Shown here piece by piece: positions 42,501-49,176 of a stretch of 64,000 nt of DNA. The notes under the pieces were generated by a model, which did no database searches, was not told the origin of the DNA, and saw only the letters and a list, made by a program, of their open reading frames with translations. The translations under genes and the position numbers were made by a program. Source of the stretch: Fen-1058 sp964398185 (GTDB taxonomy: Bacteria > Chloroflexota > Anaerolineae > Fen-1058); contig CAYNML010000013.1 in the NCBI GenBank assembly GCA_964398185.1, positions 24,427-88,426 of the forward strand. Reading direction: 5' to 3'. The first letter of the stretch is position 1. Every line of letters starts with the position of its first letter.

Positions 42501-43685
42501 TCGTCGACGATTCTCAACGGGTTGATGGCCTCCCTCGAGAGCAGCACCGGCTATACCATTCCGCTGCGCATGAACAGCGACGAAGTGCTGGACGGCAACG
42601 ACAACAACGGCTATCCGTGGGGCGTGCTGTGGCACATCTTCCCCGCCGCGGCCACCACCGGCATTGGCATGAACGTGGAGAACATCCAGTCGTGGTCGCT
42701 GTGTTCGTTGACCGATGGGAATGGCACAGCCCTGACGCAAAGCGATCTGGGCGCCAACGGATTCATCGCGGCGTTGGGCGACGAAGATTCCGGCAACGGC
42801 ACCTACGGCGAACCGAATCGCACCCACAACGAAGACTCAGACGCCACGGTACCGGCCTTCATCTACACGGCGGGCAACTCGGTGCCGGCCGCCGCGGGCT
42901 ATGACATCCCCGGCCCGGCGGGCCGCCTGTTCCTCTACGGCGATGCCAACGATCCGTTCAACATCTTTGCCTACACCGCGGGCGACGGCAAGCAGAACGA
43001 ATTGTTCAACCTGCAAACGGTGATGTGGCTGCTGGGCGAGCCGATCACCAAGACCACCATCGCGCAGGCGCGCGCCTACTCGATCGTGAATCAGCCGGAC
43101 CAGCTCGACGATCTGGTGTGGGTCGAAGGCAAGATCACGGCGGCCTTCGGCGAATTCTTCAACGTGCTGTACGTGCAGGACGAGACAGGCGGCGTCACCG
43201 TACACGCCCCGGCGGGCGACATCGACGCGACGAACTACGCGCGCGGGGTGACCGTGCGGGTGCTGGGCACGATCGGCATCTACGAAGGCGACACGGAAGT
43301 GGAATTCTTCGAGGCCGAGCAGGTGCAGATCCTTACGACGACGGGCGGCATTCCCGCGCCGCTGCCGTTCAGCACGCACGACGCCGCGCTGGAGGCCAAT
43401 CAAGGCTGGCTCACGCAGATCACGGGCACCGTCAAGGCCAAGGGCGCCGACTACGTCATGGTCGACGACGGTTCCGGCCCGGTGCGCGCCTTCCTCGACG
43501 GCTACAACGGCACGTGGGATGATGTGAAGCTGTTCGATGAGATCACCGTGAAGGGGCTGATCTCGGAAGACTACAACGGCCCGCGCATCCGCGTGCGCAA
43601 TCACGGCATGCATCCGTTGATTGCAGATGATGTAACGGTCCTCGCTGCGGGCAAGCAGGTGTACTTACCGGTGATGCTCAGGTAA
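39537..43685 (+). CDS. Secreted PHP-domain phosphoesterase (CehA/McbA-like) with Ig and OB-like domains
   Basis: 1382 residues from the ATG at 39537, with GAAAGGA upstream; a TTG at 39528 is less likely. Signal peptide 1-31 (AAQAAP). An OB-fold-like domain (about 40-225) is followed by two Big_5/SbsA Ig-like domains (TPPTVTSTVPAANATGVSP; TPPTIIARFPAPNAISVP). A PHP metallophosphoesterase domain runs from about 450, with HGDLHNHTSYSDGS, AVTDHS, FNHPGW and NADTHS as metal ligands. A GldG/DUF4350-like domain near 890 (LVLIDAGHGNIAS) and two more OB-like domains near the C-terminus follow. It ends KQVYLPVMLR. It is probably an exported phosphodiesterase or nuclease-like hydrolase; substrate unknown. 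Confidence 0.85.
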   Translation: MKRSHAILISFTIVLAALLGLYLAIQPAAQAAPSLAPQDVTPIATARAAGPGWSGSLQGNVTVPPNIYRGNAFVIQDATGGMYIYAGSFSIPAMSLGDVVRITGTLKNYNGLLEIDPVTAIVRIEAGAAPLPLITQTNSSTIGAAQGWLLKVTGTATWSTMPPTPGASDWSFYVNDGSGQVQVFIDKDTQIDMRGYTSPTQVTIIGFSGNYNGTPQLMPRYQSDIAVPDVTPPTVTSTVPAANATGVSPYQPLSATFSENLLPSTVNGSTFTLADANGSVTGNVSYASSTRTAHFAPISALAPLTVYTATLTTGLEDEAGNPLAADYVWTFTTGAADTTPPTIIARFPAPNAISVPLSSAIVITFSEDLQPGAVVPANFMLVGPSGSIGWGALAYDPNTDRLVLNPIALAEQARHTITLSSSVTDWAGNPLTGTLSWSFTTDQAPEMSAFHGDLHNHTSYSDGSLTAAQAYATGRANGFDFMAVTDHSYAVDDNEWAQMLQAATDATIPGVFVALRGVEYTQGAEGHINVINSVRHPCRSNTGFSYCDYTPNLEKGVTVDGFYNWLALTGTQALDSGGTIAQFNHPGWINFNDWTYHPEVSASMKLEEVGNGSGVSYAFSEDEYIRSLDYGWKVGATNNADTHSPYWGSNTPHRTGVWMPALTKADLMAALQARRTFATEDQNYELSFKGNGVWLGSEIPNTGSIAFEVTGFDPDGEGAALVQLISFGGQVVTQTTTASSNFTWNPIVPVAPGAHYFYVKVTQPDDDRIVTSPIWTKADVNLAITDLSVEPTIATIYNPSLITARISNRMDTTQTVTVTFNINGVPQAVITTTVPRCLTGPCVDAYPAITWQPIVTGPVTITASMTGVPAGDNPDDNTRTTTMNATDEKVPLVLIDAGHGNIASTPRDVRTFVNDLTAHGYNVLLNLDAITASDLNTETVKLLIINAYGPAQLQASELQAIGDFVNAGGSLWLNGIADYAGKIAWAGNSSTILNGLMASLESSTGYTIPLRMNSDEVLDGNDNNGYPWGVLWHIFPAAATTGIGMNVENIQSWSLCSLTDGNGTALTQSDLGANGFIAALGDEDSGNGTYGEPNRTHNEDSDATVPAFIYTAGNSVPAAAGYDIPGPAGRLFLYGDANDPFNIFAYTAGDGKQNELFNLQTVMWLLGEPITKTTIAQARAYSIVNQPDQLDDLVWVEGKITAAFGEFFNVLYVQDETGGVTVHAPAGDIDATNYARGVTVRVLGTIGIYEGDTEVEFFEAEQVQILTTTGGIPAPLPFSTHDAALEANQGWLTQITGTVKAKGADYVMVDDGSGPVRAFLDGYNGTWDDVKLFDEITVKGLISEDYNGPRIRVRNHGMHPLIADDVTVLAAGKQVYLPVMLR

Positions 43686-43714
43686 GGAAACAAGGCAGTC
43701 AGCAGGCAAGAAAG

Positions 43715-43753
43715 CGCGGCCTCGCATCCATTCGATGCGAGGCCGCGTTGTTT
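43715..43753 (+). terminator. Terminator after the PHP protein gene
   Basis: CGCGGCCTCGCATC / GATGCGAGGCCGCG (43715-43728, 43734-43747), then TTGTTT. A near twin with the same GCGGCCTC base ends the next gene. Confidence 0.88.
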
Positions 43754-43757
43754 ATCA

Positions 43758-43855
43758 AGACCTCGAAGGGTTTAGTTGATTGGGAAGCCTCGCCAGAGTA
43801 TCGATCTAGTTGATGACCACGGCAGCACACCGATCGATCAAAACCTCCAAGGTCT
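43758..43855. repeat. Degenerate AGACCT...AGGTCT inverted repeat
   Basis: AAGACCTCGAAGGGTTT near 43757-43773 and AAAACCTCCAAGGTCT near 43840-43855: an imperfect relative of the repeats at 20282-20380 and 57505-57603. Confidence 0.5.
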
Positions 43856-43870
43856 CACCGAGCGACCACC

Positions 43871-43898
43871 TTGACTGACGTTGGATTGAGGCTATACT
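43871..43898 (+). promoter_or_regulatory. Sigma70-type promoter of the carbonic-anhydrase-like gene
   Basis: TTGACT (43871-43876), 16-bp spacer, TATACT (43893-43898), about 33 bp before the ATG at 43931. Confidence 0.75.
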
Positions 43899-43930
43899 CG
43901 CTGGTGCATCATTCAGCGGAGTCATTGGCC

Positions 43931-44407
43931 ATGACCAAAGCTCACCAGACTCAATTCGGTTGGAATATGGAGCGTCCGCGCGCGCTGGTCATCGCCTGCT
44001 CAGATGGACGCTTGCAAGAGAACCTGGACGAATTCCTCAACACACACCTGGGCATCACGCATTACGATCGGTTGTATGCGCCCGGCGGCGCGGGGGCGCT
44101 GGTCTCCAGCGGCATCGAGCTGCTGCGGCCCGATCAATTCCGGCGGGAATGCCGCTTCCTGCTGGCCGCGCACGGCATTCAAGACCTCTATCTGATCTTC
44201 CACGGCCCGGCGGAAGACGGCCCGGACGAAGCGCTGTGCGGTGATTATCGGCGCAAGCTGCCCACGGCCACTGCCGCCAGGATTCGCCAACGCCAGGCCG
44301 ATGACGCCGCCGAGTTGAAGCAGGTCGATTGGGGCACGGCGGTGCGCGTGCATACCTATCGCTGCGAAGTCACCGCGGACGATCGCATTCAGTTTGTGGA
44401 GTTGTAA
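43931..44407 (+). CDS. Carbonic-anhydrase-like small protein
   Basis: 158 residues from the ATG at 43931, chosen because a promoter lies just upstream. ALVIACSDGRLQENLDEFL near residues 17-35 resembles the zinc Cys plus Asp-Arg dyad (CxDxR) of beta-carbonic anhydrases, and RLYAPGGAGALVSSGIELL the following RNAG-type segment. The second metal site is atypical: a His in FHGPAEDGP and a Cys in ALCGDY are about 12 residues apart, where the family has HxxC. It may be a divergent or non-catalytic relative. It stands alone between two similar terminators. Confidence 0.65.
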   Translation: MTKAHQTQFGWNMERPRALVIACSDGRLQENLDEFLNTHLGITHYDRLYAPGGAGALVSSGIELLRPDQFRRECRFLLAAHGIQDLYLIFHGPAEDGPDEALCGDYRRKLPTATAARIRQRQADDAAELKQVDWGTAVRVHTYRCEVTADDRIQFVEL

Positions 44408-44423
44408 ATGCGGTGCACAATGA

Positions 44424-44462
44424 CGCGGCCTCAGATCGATTCGATCTGAGGCCGCGCTGATT
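44424..44462 (+). terminator. Terminator after the carbonic-anhydrase-like gene
   Basis: CGCGGCCTCAGATCGA and TCGATCTGAGGCCGCG (44424-44456) form a nearly continuous stem with a very small loop, followed by a weak T-rich tail. Confidence 0.75.
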
Positions 44463-44497
44463 TTATCGCGCCGGCTCGCTGTCTCGCTGGCACTTTG

Positions 44498-46858
44498 TCA
44501 CCGCGTCACATTCACCGTCCCGATCGGAATCGCCTGCCCCTGCTTGACCAACTCTGCGTCCAACAGCGCCAGCGGTTCTTGCGTGAAGGCATCGTAGAGG
44601 ATCACGCTTACTTGCGCGGGGCCGGGCGCGGCATTCTCTGGAATCTTCAGCGTGTGCCGATCGAGCACGTTTGATCCAGCGATCCACTTCAAGGTGGGAA
44701 TCGCGCCGAGGGCGGGCACCCAGTCATCCGTCACGCGCCAGCCGTTGCCCGTCAATTGCACAGACACCACCGTATCGCGCAGCAGCGGTCGCGCCGCGGT
44801 GAAGTTGAGATTGACCTTCACCTCATCGCCGGGCTTCACTGCGCCATCCAACGCGCTCGAATTCAGATACACGATGCCGCCGGACAGATCGATGCCGTCG
44901 GGATCGATCAACCGATCGGGCGCAGTGACTCTCGCCGTCTCGATCAACACTCGCTCGTTCCCGGCAGACCTTAACGGCGCATTCGTGTAAGCCCCTGTCA
45001 GCAATTGATACTCGCCGGGTTGCACATGCAATAGCGGCGTGACGTGAAAGCGCTCCACGAACACCTCGCCCACTTGATAACGTCCGGTCTGCACCGTGCG
45101 ATCAGCCTGACCGATGACGCTGCCGTCGGGATTCACCAGATGCACGAAGAACGAGGTCGTCGGCTCGGGTGCGGCCTCAACCCGATAGGCAACCAGCAGC
45201 GTCAACGGCTCACCCGCCGCCGTCGAGGGGGTCAGCAATTGCTGGCCGATGATGCGGAATTTGCCGTCAAAATCGATGTCGCTCGAGGTGAACGCCGCCG
45301 GGCGATCAGTCAATGGCGCAGCGCGCACTTCGTAAGCCGCGGTCCCGATCGGGACGAAGTGATACGGGCTGGCTTTGAACGGATCGCGGAAGAACATATC
45401 CACCACCACCGGTCGGTTCGCCTTCAACCCAGCCTCGATGGCATTCAACCACGACTGCGAAAGTTCCTCGCCGCGCGGATAGACGTACTGCACCTCGACG
45501 TCCGTGCGCAGCCCTTCGACCTGCTGCACATACCACAGCGGATTGGCCCAGTGCCAGTTGGACAGCAAAACCGCATTCGGCGGCGCGGCGTTGAGCAAAT
45601 CTTGTGCGTAAGCGCGCGCGTCTTCATTTGCGCGGAGCCATTGATACGAAGGGAAGTGACTGATGAATAACGAGATGATTGCCACGCAACACGCAATACG
45701 CAACACGTAATGCGTAATGCGTAAAACGTGATGCGTGATGCGTGATGCGTGAGAAGATACGCCAAACGGCTGGAGACTGTACCCGACAACAAGCGCCAGC
45801 AGTACATACGCCGGGATGAGGTACTCTACAGTCTGCGGGGCGCGATAGGCCAGCGTGACGAAGGTGTGCAGCGCGATGCCGCCCAGCAGCATGATCGCGA
45901 GCTTCCAATCTTTGCCAATCAGGCGCACGGCGCCAATGGCAAAGAGCATGAAAACGAGCCAGTTGAACTGAAAATCGAACAGTGTCGGCAGCAGCTGCAC
46001 CCGATCGAGAAACAGCTCGGGCCGCGTGTTGATGAAGTAGAAGAAATCGCCCTCAAAGCCGCGGCCGGTGGCATACGCCAGGAATTGATCGGGCTGCGCC
46101 AGGAAAGCCGCCGCTTCCCCATCGGCAAAGGCGCCGCCCATCGCGCCGCGCAAGGGCAGATACAACAACGGCAGCAAACCCAAAGCGAAAAAGCCGATCG
46201 GCTTGAGCCAGCGACGCGGCTGCCGGATCAATTTGGGATCGACGAGGAAGATATACAGCACGAAGAAGATGCCGGGAAAGATCAGCGAGACGTGATGNNN
46301 NNNNNNNNNNNNNNNNNNNNNNNNNNNNNNNNNNNNNNNNNNNNNNNNNNNNNNNNNNNNNNNNNNNNNNNNNNNNNNNNNNNNNNNNNNNNNNNNNACG
46401 CGACTACGTGACCACGAGACTAGAAGACTGACGCATAACGCCGTGAAGAAGGCGGTGGGCATGCGGATATTGGCGGTGGTCGCCTGCGCCCAAAATGTTG
46501 TCGAAACGCCTAGCAGTGAGGCGGTTAACAGGCCCGCCACGATCGATCCAGTCAGCGTCCGCACCGTGCGGCTGACGATGACCAACGTGATCGCCGCAAG
46601 GATGGCGCTGAGCAGATTCAGCGCGAAGGCCGGCGACGTGAAGAAGCGCGAGAATAACCAGCCAACCATCGTGTAGAGCGCATACCCAGGCGGATGCGCG
46701 ATGCCCAACTTCCACGCCACCAGTTGAAACTCGCCGTTGTCGGCGGGCAGGACGGAGGGAATGAGCGTGAAGAAATACAATAGGAAAAAGCCGAAGCCCA
46801 GCAGTGCATCGGCGATTTTGGATTCTGGATTTTGGATTTTGGATTGAAGGCTTGCCAC
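44498..46858 (-). CDS. DUF2723 polytopic membrane protein (contains gap)
   Basis: About 786 codons including 100 N at 46298-46397, so frame across the gap is unproven. The start appears to be GTG at 46858. The PF11028 (DUF2723) signature is clear: VLPADNGEFQLVAWKLGIAHPPGYALYTMVG. About nine helices follow, with RGAMGGAFADGEAAAFLAQPDQFLAYATGRG in a large loop. The C-terminal 330 residues are extracytoplasmic beta-domains (TSFFVHLVNPDGSVIG; VQPGEYQLLTGAY) related to those of the other giant membrane proteins. The N-terminal 16 residues and a loop (ASRITHHVLRITHYVLRIACCV) come from heptamer arrays. DUF2723 proteins are GT-C-like; substrate unknown. Confidence 0.8.
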   Translation of the reverse strand: MASLQSKIQNPESKIADALLGFGFFLLYFFTLIPSVLPADNGEFQLVAWKLGIAHPPGYALYTMVGWLFSRFFTSPAFALNLLSAILAAITLVIVSRTVRTLTGSIVAGLLTASLLGVSTTFWAQATTANIRMPTAFFTALCVSLLVSWSRSRXXXXXXXXXXXXXXXXXXXXXXXXXXXXXXXXXXHHVSLIFPGIFFVLYIFLVDPKLIRQPRRWLKPIGFFALGLLPLLYLPLRGAMGGAFADGEAAAFLAQPDQFLAYATGRGFEGDFFYFINTRPELFLDRVQLLPTLFDFQFNWLVFMLFAIGAVRLIGKDWKLAIMLLGGIALHTFVTLAYRAPQTVEYLIPAYVLLALVVGYSLQPFGVSSHASRITHHVLRITHYVLRIACCVAIISLFISHFPSYQWLRANEDARAYAQDLLNAAPPNAVLLSNWHWANPLWYVQQVEGLRTDVEVQYVYPRGEELSQSWLNAIEAGLKANRPVVVDMFFRDPFKASPYHFVPIGTAAYEVRAAPLTDRPAAFTSSDIDFDGKFRIIGQQLLTPSTAAGEPLTLLVAYRVEAAPEPTTSFFVHLVNPDGSVIGQADRTVQTGRYQVGEVFVERFHVTPLLHVQPGEYQLLTGAYTNAPLRSAGNERVLIETARVTAPDRLIDPDGIDLSGGIVYLNSSALDGAVKPGDEVKVNLNFTAARPLLRDTVVSVQLTGNGWRVTDDWVPALGAIPTLKWIAGSNVLDRHTLKIPENAAPGPAQVSVILYDAFTQEPLALLDAELVKQGQAIPIGTVNVTR
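45681..45760. repeat. Heptamer arrays (GATGCGT, AATGCGT) inside a gene
   Basis: CACGCAA, CACGCAA, TACGCAA words, then AATGCGT, AATGCGT, GATGCGT, GATGCGT, GATGCGT, in frame on the minus strand as ASRITHHVLRITHYVLRI. Confidence 0.8.
46298..46397. other. Assembly gap of 100 N
   Basis: Exactly 100 N inside the DUF2723 gene, directly beside a heptamer-like array. Confidence 0.95.
46398..46440. repeat. Heptamer-like array at the edge of the gap
   Basis: Words around GACTACG, TGACCACG, AGACTAG, AAGACTG. The array probably continues into the gap and broke the assembly. Confidence 0.6.
46812..46850. repeat. Heptamer array GATTTTG
   Basis: GATTTTG, GATTCTG, GATTTTG, GATTTTG, GATTG, encoding SLQSKIQNPESKI at the start of the DUF2723 protein. 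Confidence 0.8.
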
Positions 46859-46859
46859 T

Positions 46860-46880
46860 TACGTTTTACGCTTTACGCAG
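46860..46880. repeat. Short heptamer array (TTTACGC) at a gene end
   Basis: ACGTTTTACGCTTTACGC, which supplies the LRKA codons and the stop of the GT4 gene. Confidence 0.65.
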
Positions 46881-48020
46881 CACGCTCTCGTACGCTGCCA
46901 CCGTCTCGCGCGCGCACCGCTCCCACGAGAACTGCGCCGCTTGCTTCAGCGCCCGCTCGCTCAGTTCATCGTGCAGCGCATCTTCCGTGCACACCGCGAT
47001 GAGCGCCCCGGCCATCGCCCGCGCATCCATCGGATCGACGAGCATCCCCGCATCCCCGACGATCTCCGGCACTGACGTGGCATTCGATCCGACGACGGGC
47101 ACGCCACAGGCCAACGCCTCCAACGCAGGCAGGCCGAACCCTTCGTACAACGTGGGATACAAAAACGCGCGGGCCTGCTGATACAGCGCCACTTTGTCTT
47201 CCTCGGCCACACGCCCGATGAAGCGCACCACGTCTGCCACTTCGATCTGTTGGGCAATCACCCGCGGATCGTGAAAGAACGCATCGTGCCGATCGGGCAG
47301 GCTGCCGGCAAAGACCAGCGGATAACTCTCGCCCAGCGCATCCTGCGCCCACGTGTAGACCTGCAGCAGCGTTTCGACGTTCTTGCGCGCATCGCAGCCG
47401 CCGAGGTAGAGCACATACTCATCGGGCAGATCGTAATTCCGGTGGAGCGCGGCGGTGTCGATCGGGTCGATGTGATCCGAAAATTTCGGATCGGCCGCTA
47501 GGTAGATCGTGCGGACGCGATCCGCCGGGATGCGCAGGTACTGCACGATGTCGCTGCGGCTGGCGTCGGAATCAGTGAGAATCAACGTCGCGCCGCGCGC
47601 CGCCGCGCTGACCAACTGCGTGTAAGCGCGCACCAACGCAGTGCCGCGATACTGCGGCAGGATCAGCGGGATGATGTCGTGAATCGTCACGACAATGGGC
47701 GCACTCGATCGCAGCGGCGGCGCCCAGTAGGGAATGTGCAGCACATCGGCTGCGTAGGCGCGCGCGGCGCGCGGCATGATCGACTGCTCGAACAGCAGCT
47801 TGCGGAAATTAGAAGTCGGACGTTGGATGTTAGAAGTGAGCAGTTGGAGATCGGTGTCAGCCGCAATGTCGACAATTTCAAAAGAATTCCTGCGGGGCAC
47901 GACCAGTGCATATTCGTGCTGCGGCGCAACGCGCGGCAGTTGCTTGAGCAACTGCCGGGTGTACTGCCCGCTGCCTGTGTCAGGTTGATCGACGAACCAG
48001 CCGCTGATGACGATACGCAT
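46866..48020 (-). CDS. GT4 family glycosyltransferase
   Basis: 384 residues from the ATG at 48020. The GT-B fold is clear: MRIVISGWFVDQPDTGSGQYTRQLL at the N-terminus, VTIHDIIPLILPQY (about 110-123), EYVLYLGGCDARKNVETLL (about 207-225) and the donor-binding EGFGLPALEALACGVPVVGSNATSVPEIVGDAG (about 298-330). It transfers sugar from a nucleotide donor, probably in envelope polysaccharide synthesis with the nearby galE and DUF2723 genes. Residues near 60 (LQLLTSNIQRPTSNF) come from an inserted heptamer array, and the last codons and stop (VLRKA) from another. Confidence 0.93.
   Translation of the reverse strand: MRIVISGWFVDQPDTGSGQYTRQLLKQLPRVAPQHEYALVVPRRNSFEIVDIAADTDLQLLTSNIQRPTSNFRKLLFEQSIMPRAARAYAADVLHIPYWAPPLRSSAPIVVTIHDIIPLILPQYRGTALVRAYTQLVSAAARGATLILTDSDASRSDIVQYLRIPADRVRTIYLAADPKFSDHIDPIDTAALHRNYDLPDEYVLYLGGCDARKNVETLLQVYTWAQDALGESYPLVFAGSLPDRHDAFFHDPRVIAQQIEVADVVRFIGRVAEEDKVALYQQARAFLYPTLYEGFGLPALEALACGVPVVGSNATSVPEIVGDAGMLVDPMDARAMAGALIAVCTEDALHDELSERALKQAAQFSWERCARETVAAYESVLRKA
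47808..47855. repeat. Heptamer-like array (GTTGGATGTTAGAAGT) inside the GT4 gene
   Basis: Words TTAGAAG, TCGGACG, TTGGATG, TTAGAAG, TGAGCAG, TTGGAG, in frame on the minus strand as LLTSNIQRPTSNF. Confidence 0.65.
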
Positions 48021-48023
48021 GAT

Positions 48024-48422
48024 CTAGAACTTGCGCCGCCGCACCAGCATGTGATCGATCGGCTCGAAGCCCGCGTCGAGGTGCAGATAAAACGAAAGGG
48101 CATGCTCACTGTGCAGCACGAATTGAATGCCGTCGTGACCGGCCAGCAGCCGTTGAATCAGTTCGCGTCCGATGCCACGCTGCTGATATTCCGGCAAGAC
48201 CGCCACCGTGCTGATGTAGGCATTCGTCGCGCCGTCGGAGATGGCCCGCGCAAACCCCACCAACCGATCGTCCTCCCATGCCGACACGACATACAGCGAT
48301 CCGCGCACCAGCTGGGCCAGGCGATCCCGATCGGCCGTGCGGCGTTCCCAGCCGACAGCGTTAAAGAGTACCGTCAGCTGATCGAGATCGATGTCGTGAT
48401 CGTCGCGATAAGTGATGGGCAT
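48024..48422 (-). CDS. GNAT family N-acetyltransferase (small)
   Basis: 132 residues. Motif A for acetyl-CoA is STVAVLPEYQQRGIGRELIQRLL (about 71-93), and the C-terminal SFYLHLDAGFEPID is the usual motif B end. The size and YISTVAVLPEYQQRGIG pattern match small single-domain GNATs. The substrate is unknown. It lies 3 bp upstream of the GT4 gene on the minus strand and 5 bp after the PIN toxin gene, so it is probably co-transcribed. Confidence 0.87.
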   Translation of the reverse strand: MPITYRDDHDIDLDQLTVLFNAVGWERRTADRDRLAQLVRGSLYVVSAWEDDRLVGFARAISDGATNAYISTVAVLPEYQQRGIGRELIQRLLAGHDGIQFVLHSEHALSFYLHLDAGFEPIDHMLVRRRKF

Positions 48423-48427
48423 ATCAA

Positions 48428-48862
48428 TCAGGCCAGTCGCTTCAAGAACCGGGCAACTGTTGTAATTTGTATGCCGCGGCGCTTAGCTGCTTTGTGCAAA
48501 TCCAGATCACGCGTCAGGTCTTCATCGCGGCTGACGATATACGGCGCGCGCCCCACCAGCGCCGTTTCCAGCAGGATAGCGTCGTCGTGATCACGGCACA
48601 ACGCCAGCGAGCCCGTAATAGGCGCCAGGATAGACAACCGCTGTAGCTCGGCTACAAACTCTTCTATTCCATGCAGGGATTCACCGTGGACCTTCATCAG
48701 CCGGGGACGCGACAACACTTCTGTCAGTTCGGCCATCAATGGTTCAGAGGTCACCGGAAAAAAGAGCCGGCGTTGGGCCGCACCGTAGATTTGCGCAGAA
48801 TAGCCGTGCGGCGTCAGAAACGCAGAAATCCAAACATTCGTGTCAACTACCGCGACGAGCAT
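48428..48862 (-). CDS. PIN domain toxin (COG1569-like)
   Basis: 144 residues from the ATG at 48862. Acidic PIN residues: D7 in VVDTNVWISAFL, E47 in ELTEVLSRPRL, and D97-D98 with D115 in CRDHDDAILLETALVGRAPYIVSRDEDLTRD. The VDTNVWISAFLTP start is typical of the COG1569 PIN branch, which acts as an Mg-dependent RNase toxin. It overlaps the antitoxin gene by 20 bp, the usual order of antitoxin first. The tail FLKRLA ends just before the GNAT gene. Confidence 0.88.
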   Translation of the reverse strand: MLVAVVDTNVWISAFLTPHGYSAQIYGAAQRRLFFPVTSEPLMAELTEVLSRPRLMKVHGESLHGIEEFVAELQRLSILAPITGSLALCRDHDDAILLETALVGRAPYIVSRDEDLTRDLDLHKAAKRRGIQITTVARFLKRLA

Positions 48863-49157
48863 GATGAGCTTCTCTAACTTCTTGTCGGGCCGCCGTAATC
48901 TCTGCTTCAATTTGGTCAGACGTTAAAGCACTGGTCCGGGCATGAACACGCGCTAGAATCTTGTCGAGTTCCTGCCAAGCCTTTTCACGCTCGCGCGCAT
49001 TGGCTGCTGCGTCAATTTTTAGTCGAGCGTACTCCTCATACGGCAACAGCACTGAAACCGGCTGACCGTCGCGCTCGAAAATAAGCGGATCGGAGAGACT
49101 GGCAACGGGTAAACCATAGGTCACAGCAGCTTCAGAGACTCGTTTTTGCTTGGCCAT
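48843..49157 (-). CDS. Phd/YefM-like antitoxin
   Basis: 104 residues from the ATG at 49157; a longer frame runs into galE and is rejected. The N-terminus (VSEAAVTYGLPVASLSDPLIFERDGQPVSVLLPYEEYARLK) matches the Phd/YefM fold, in which the N-terminal half binds DNA. The charged C-terminal half (EREKAWQELDKILARVHARTS...IEAEITAARQEVREAHHARRG) should contact the toxin. Its ribosome site and start codon lie in a palindrome that can also fold in RNA, so self-repression at both the DNA and mRNA level is possible. Confidence 0.85.
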   Translation of the reverse strand: MAKQKRVSEAAVTYGLPVASLSDPLIFERDGQPVSVLLPYEEYARLKIDAAANAREREKAWQELDKILARVHARTSALTSDQIEAEITAARQEVREAHHARRGS

Positions 49158-49176
49158 AGGATGACTCCTCCTATGG
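49154..49176 (-). promoter_or_regulatory. Operator-like palindrome over the antitoxin start
   Basis: CCATAGGA / TCCTATGG with a 7-bp centre. In the mRNA the AUG lies in one arm and part of the AGGAGGAG ribosome site in the other, so the hairpin could block translation. Confidence 0.6.

Noticed and set aside
40926..42827. A 633-codon frame antisense to the PHP protein gene
   Set aside because: The plus-strand protein has PHP metal motifs and Ig domains; the antisense product is compositionally biased.
43871..43930. Longer N-terminus of the carbonic-anhydrase-like protein from a TTG at 43871
   Set aside because: This TTG is the -35 hexamer of a good promoter (TTGACT-16-TATACT), so the ATG at 43931 is the start.
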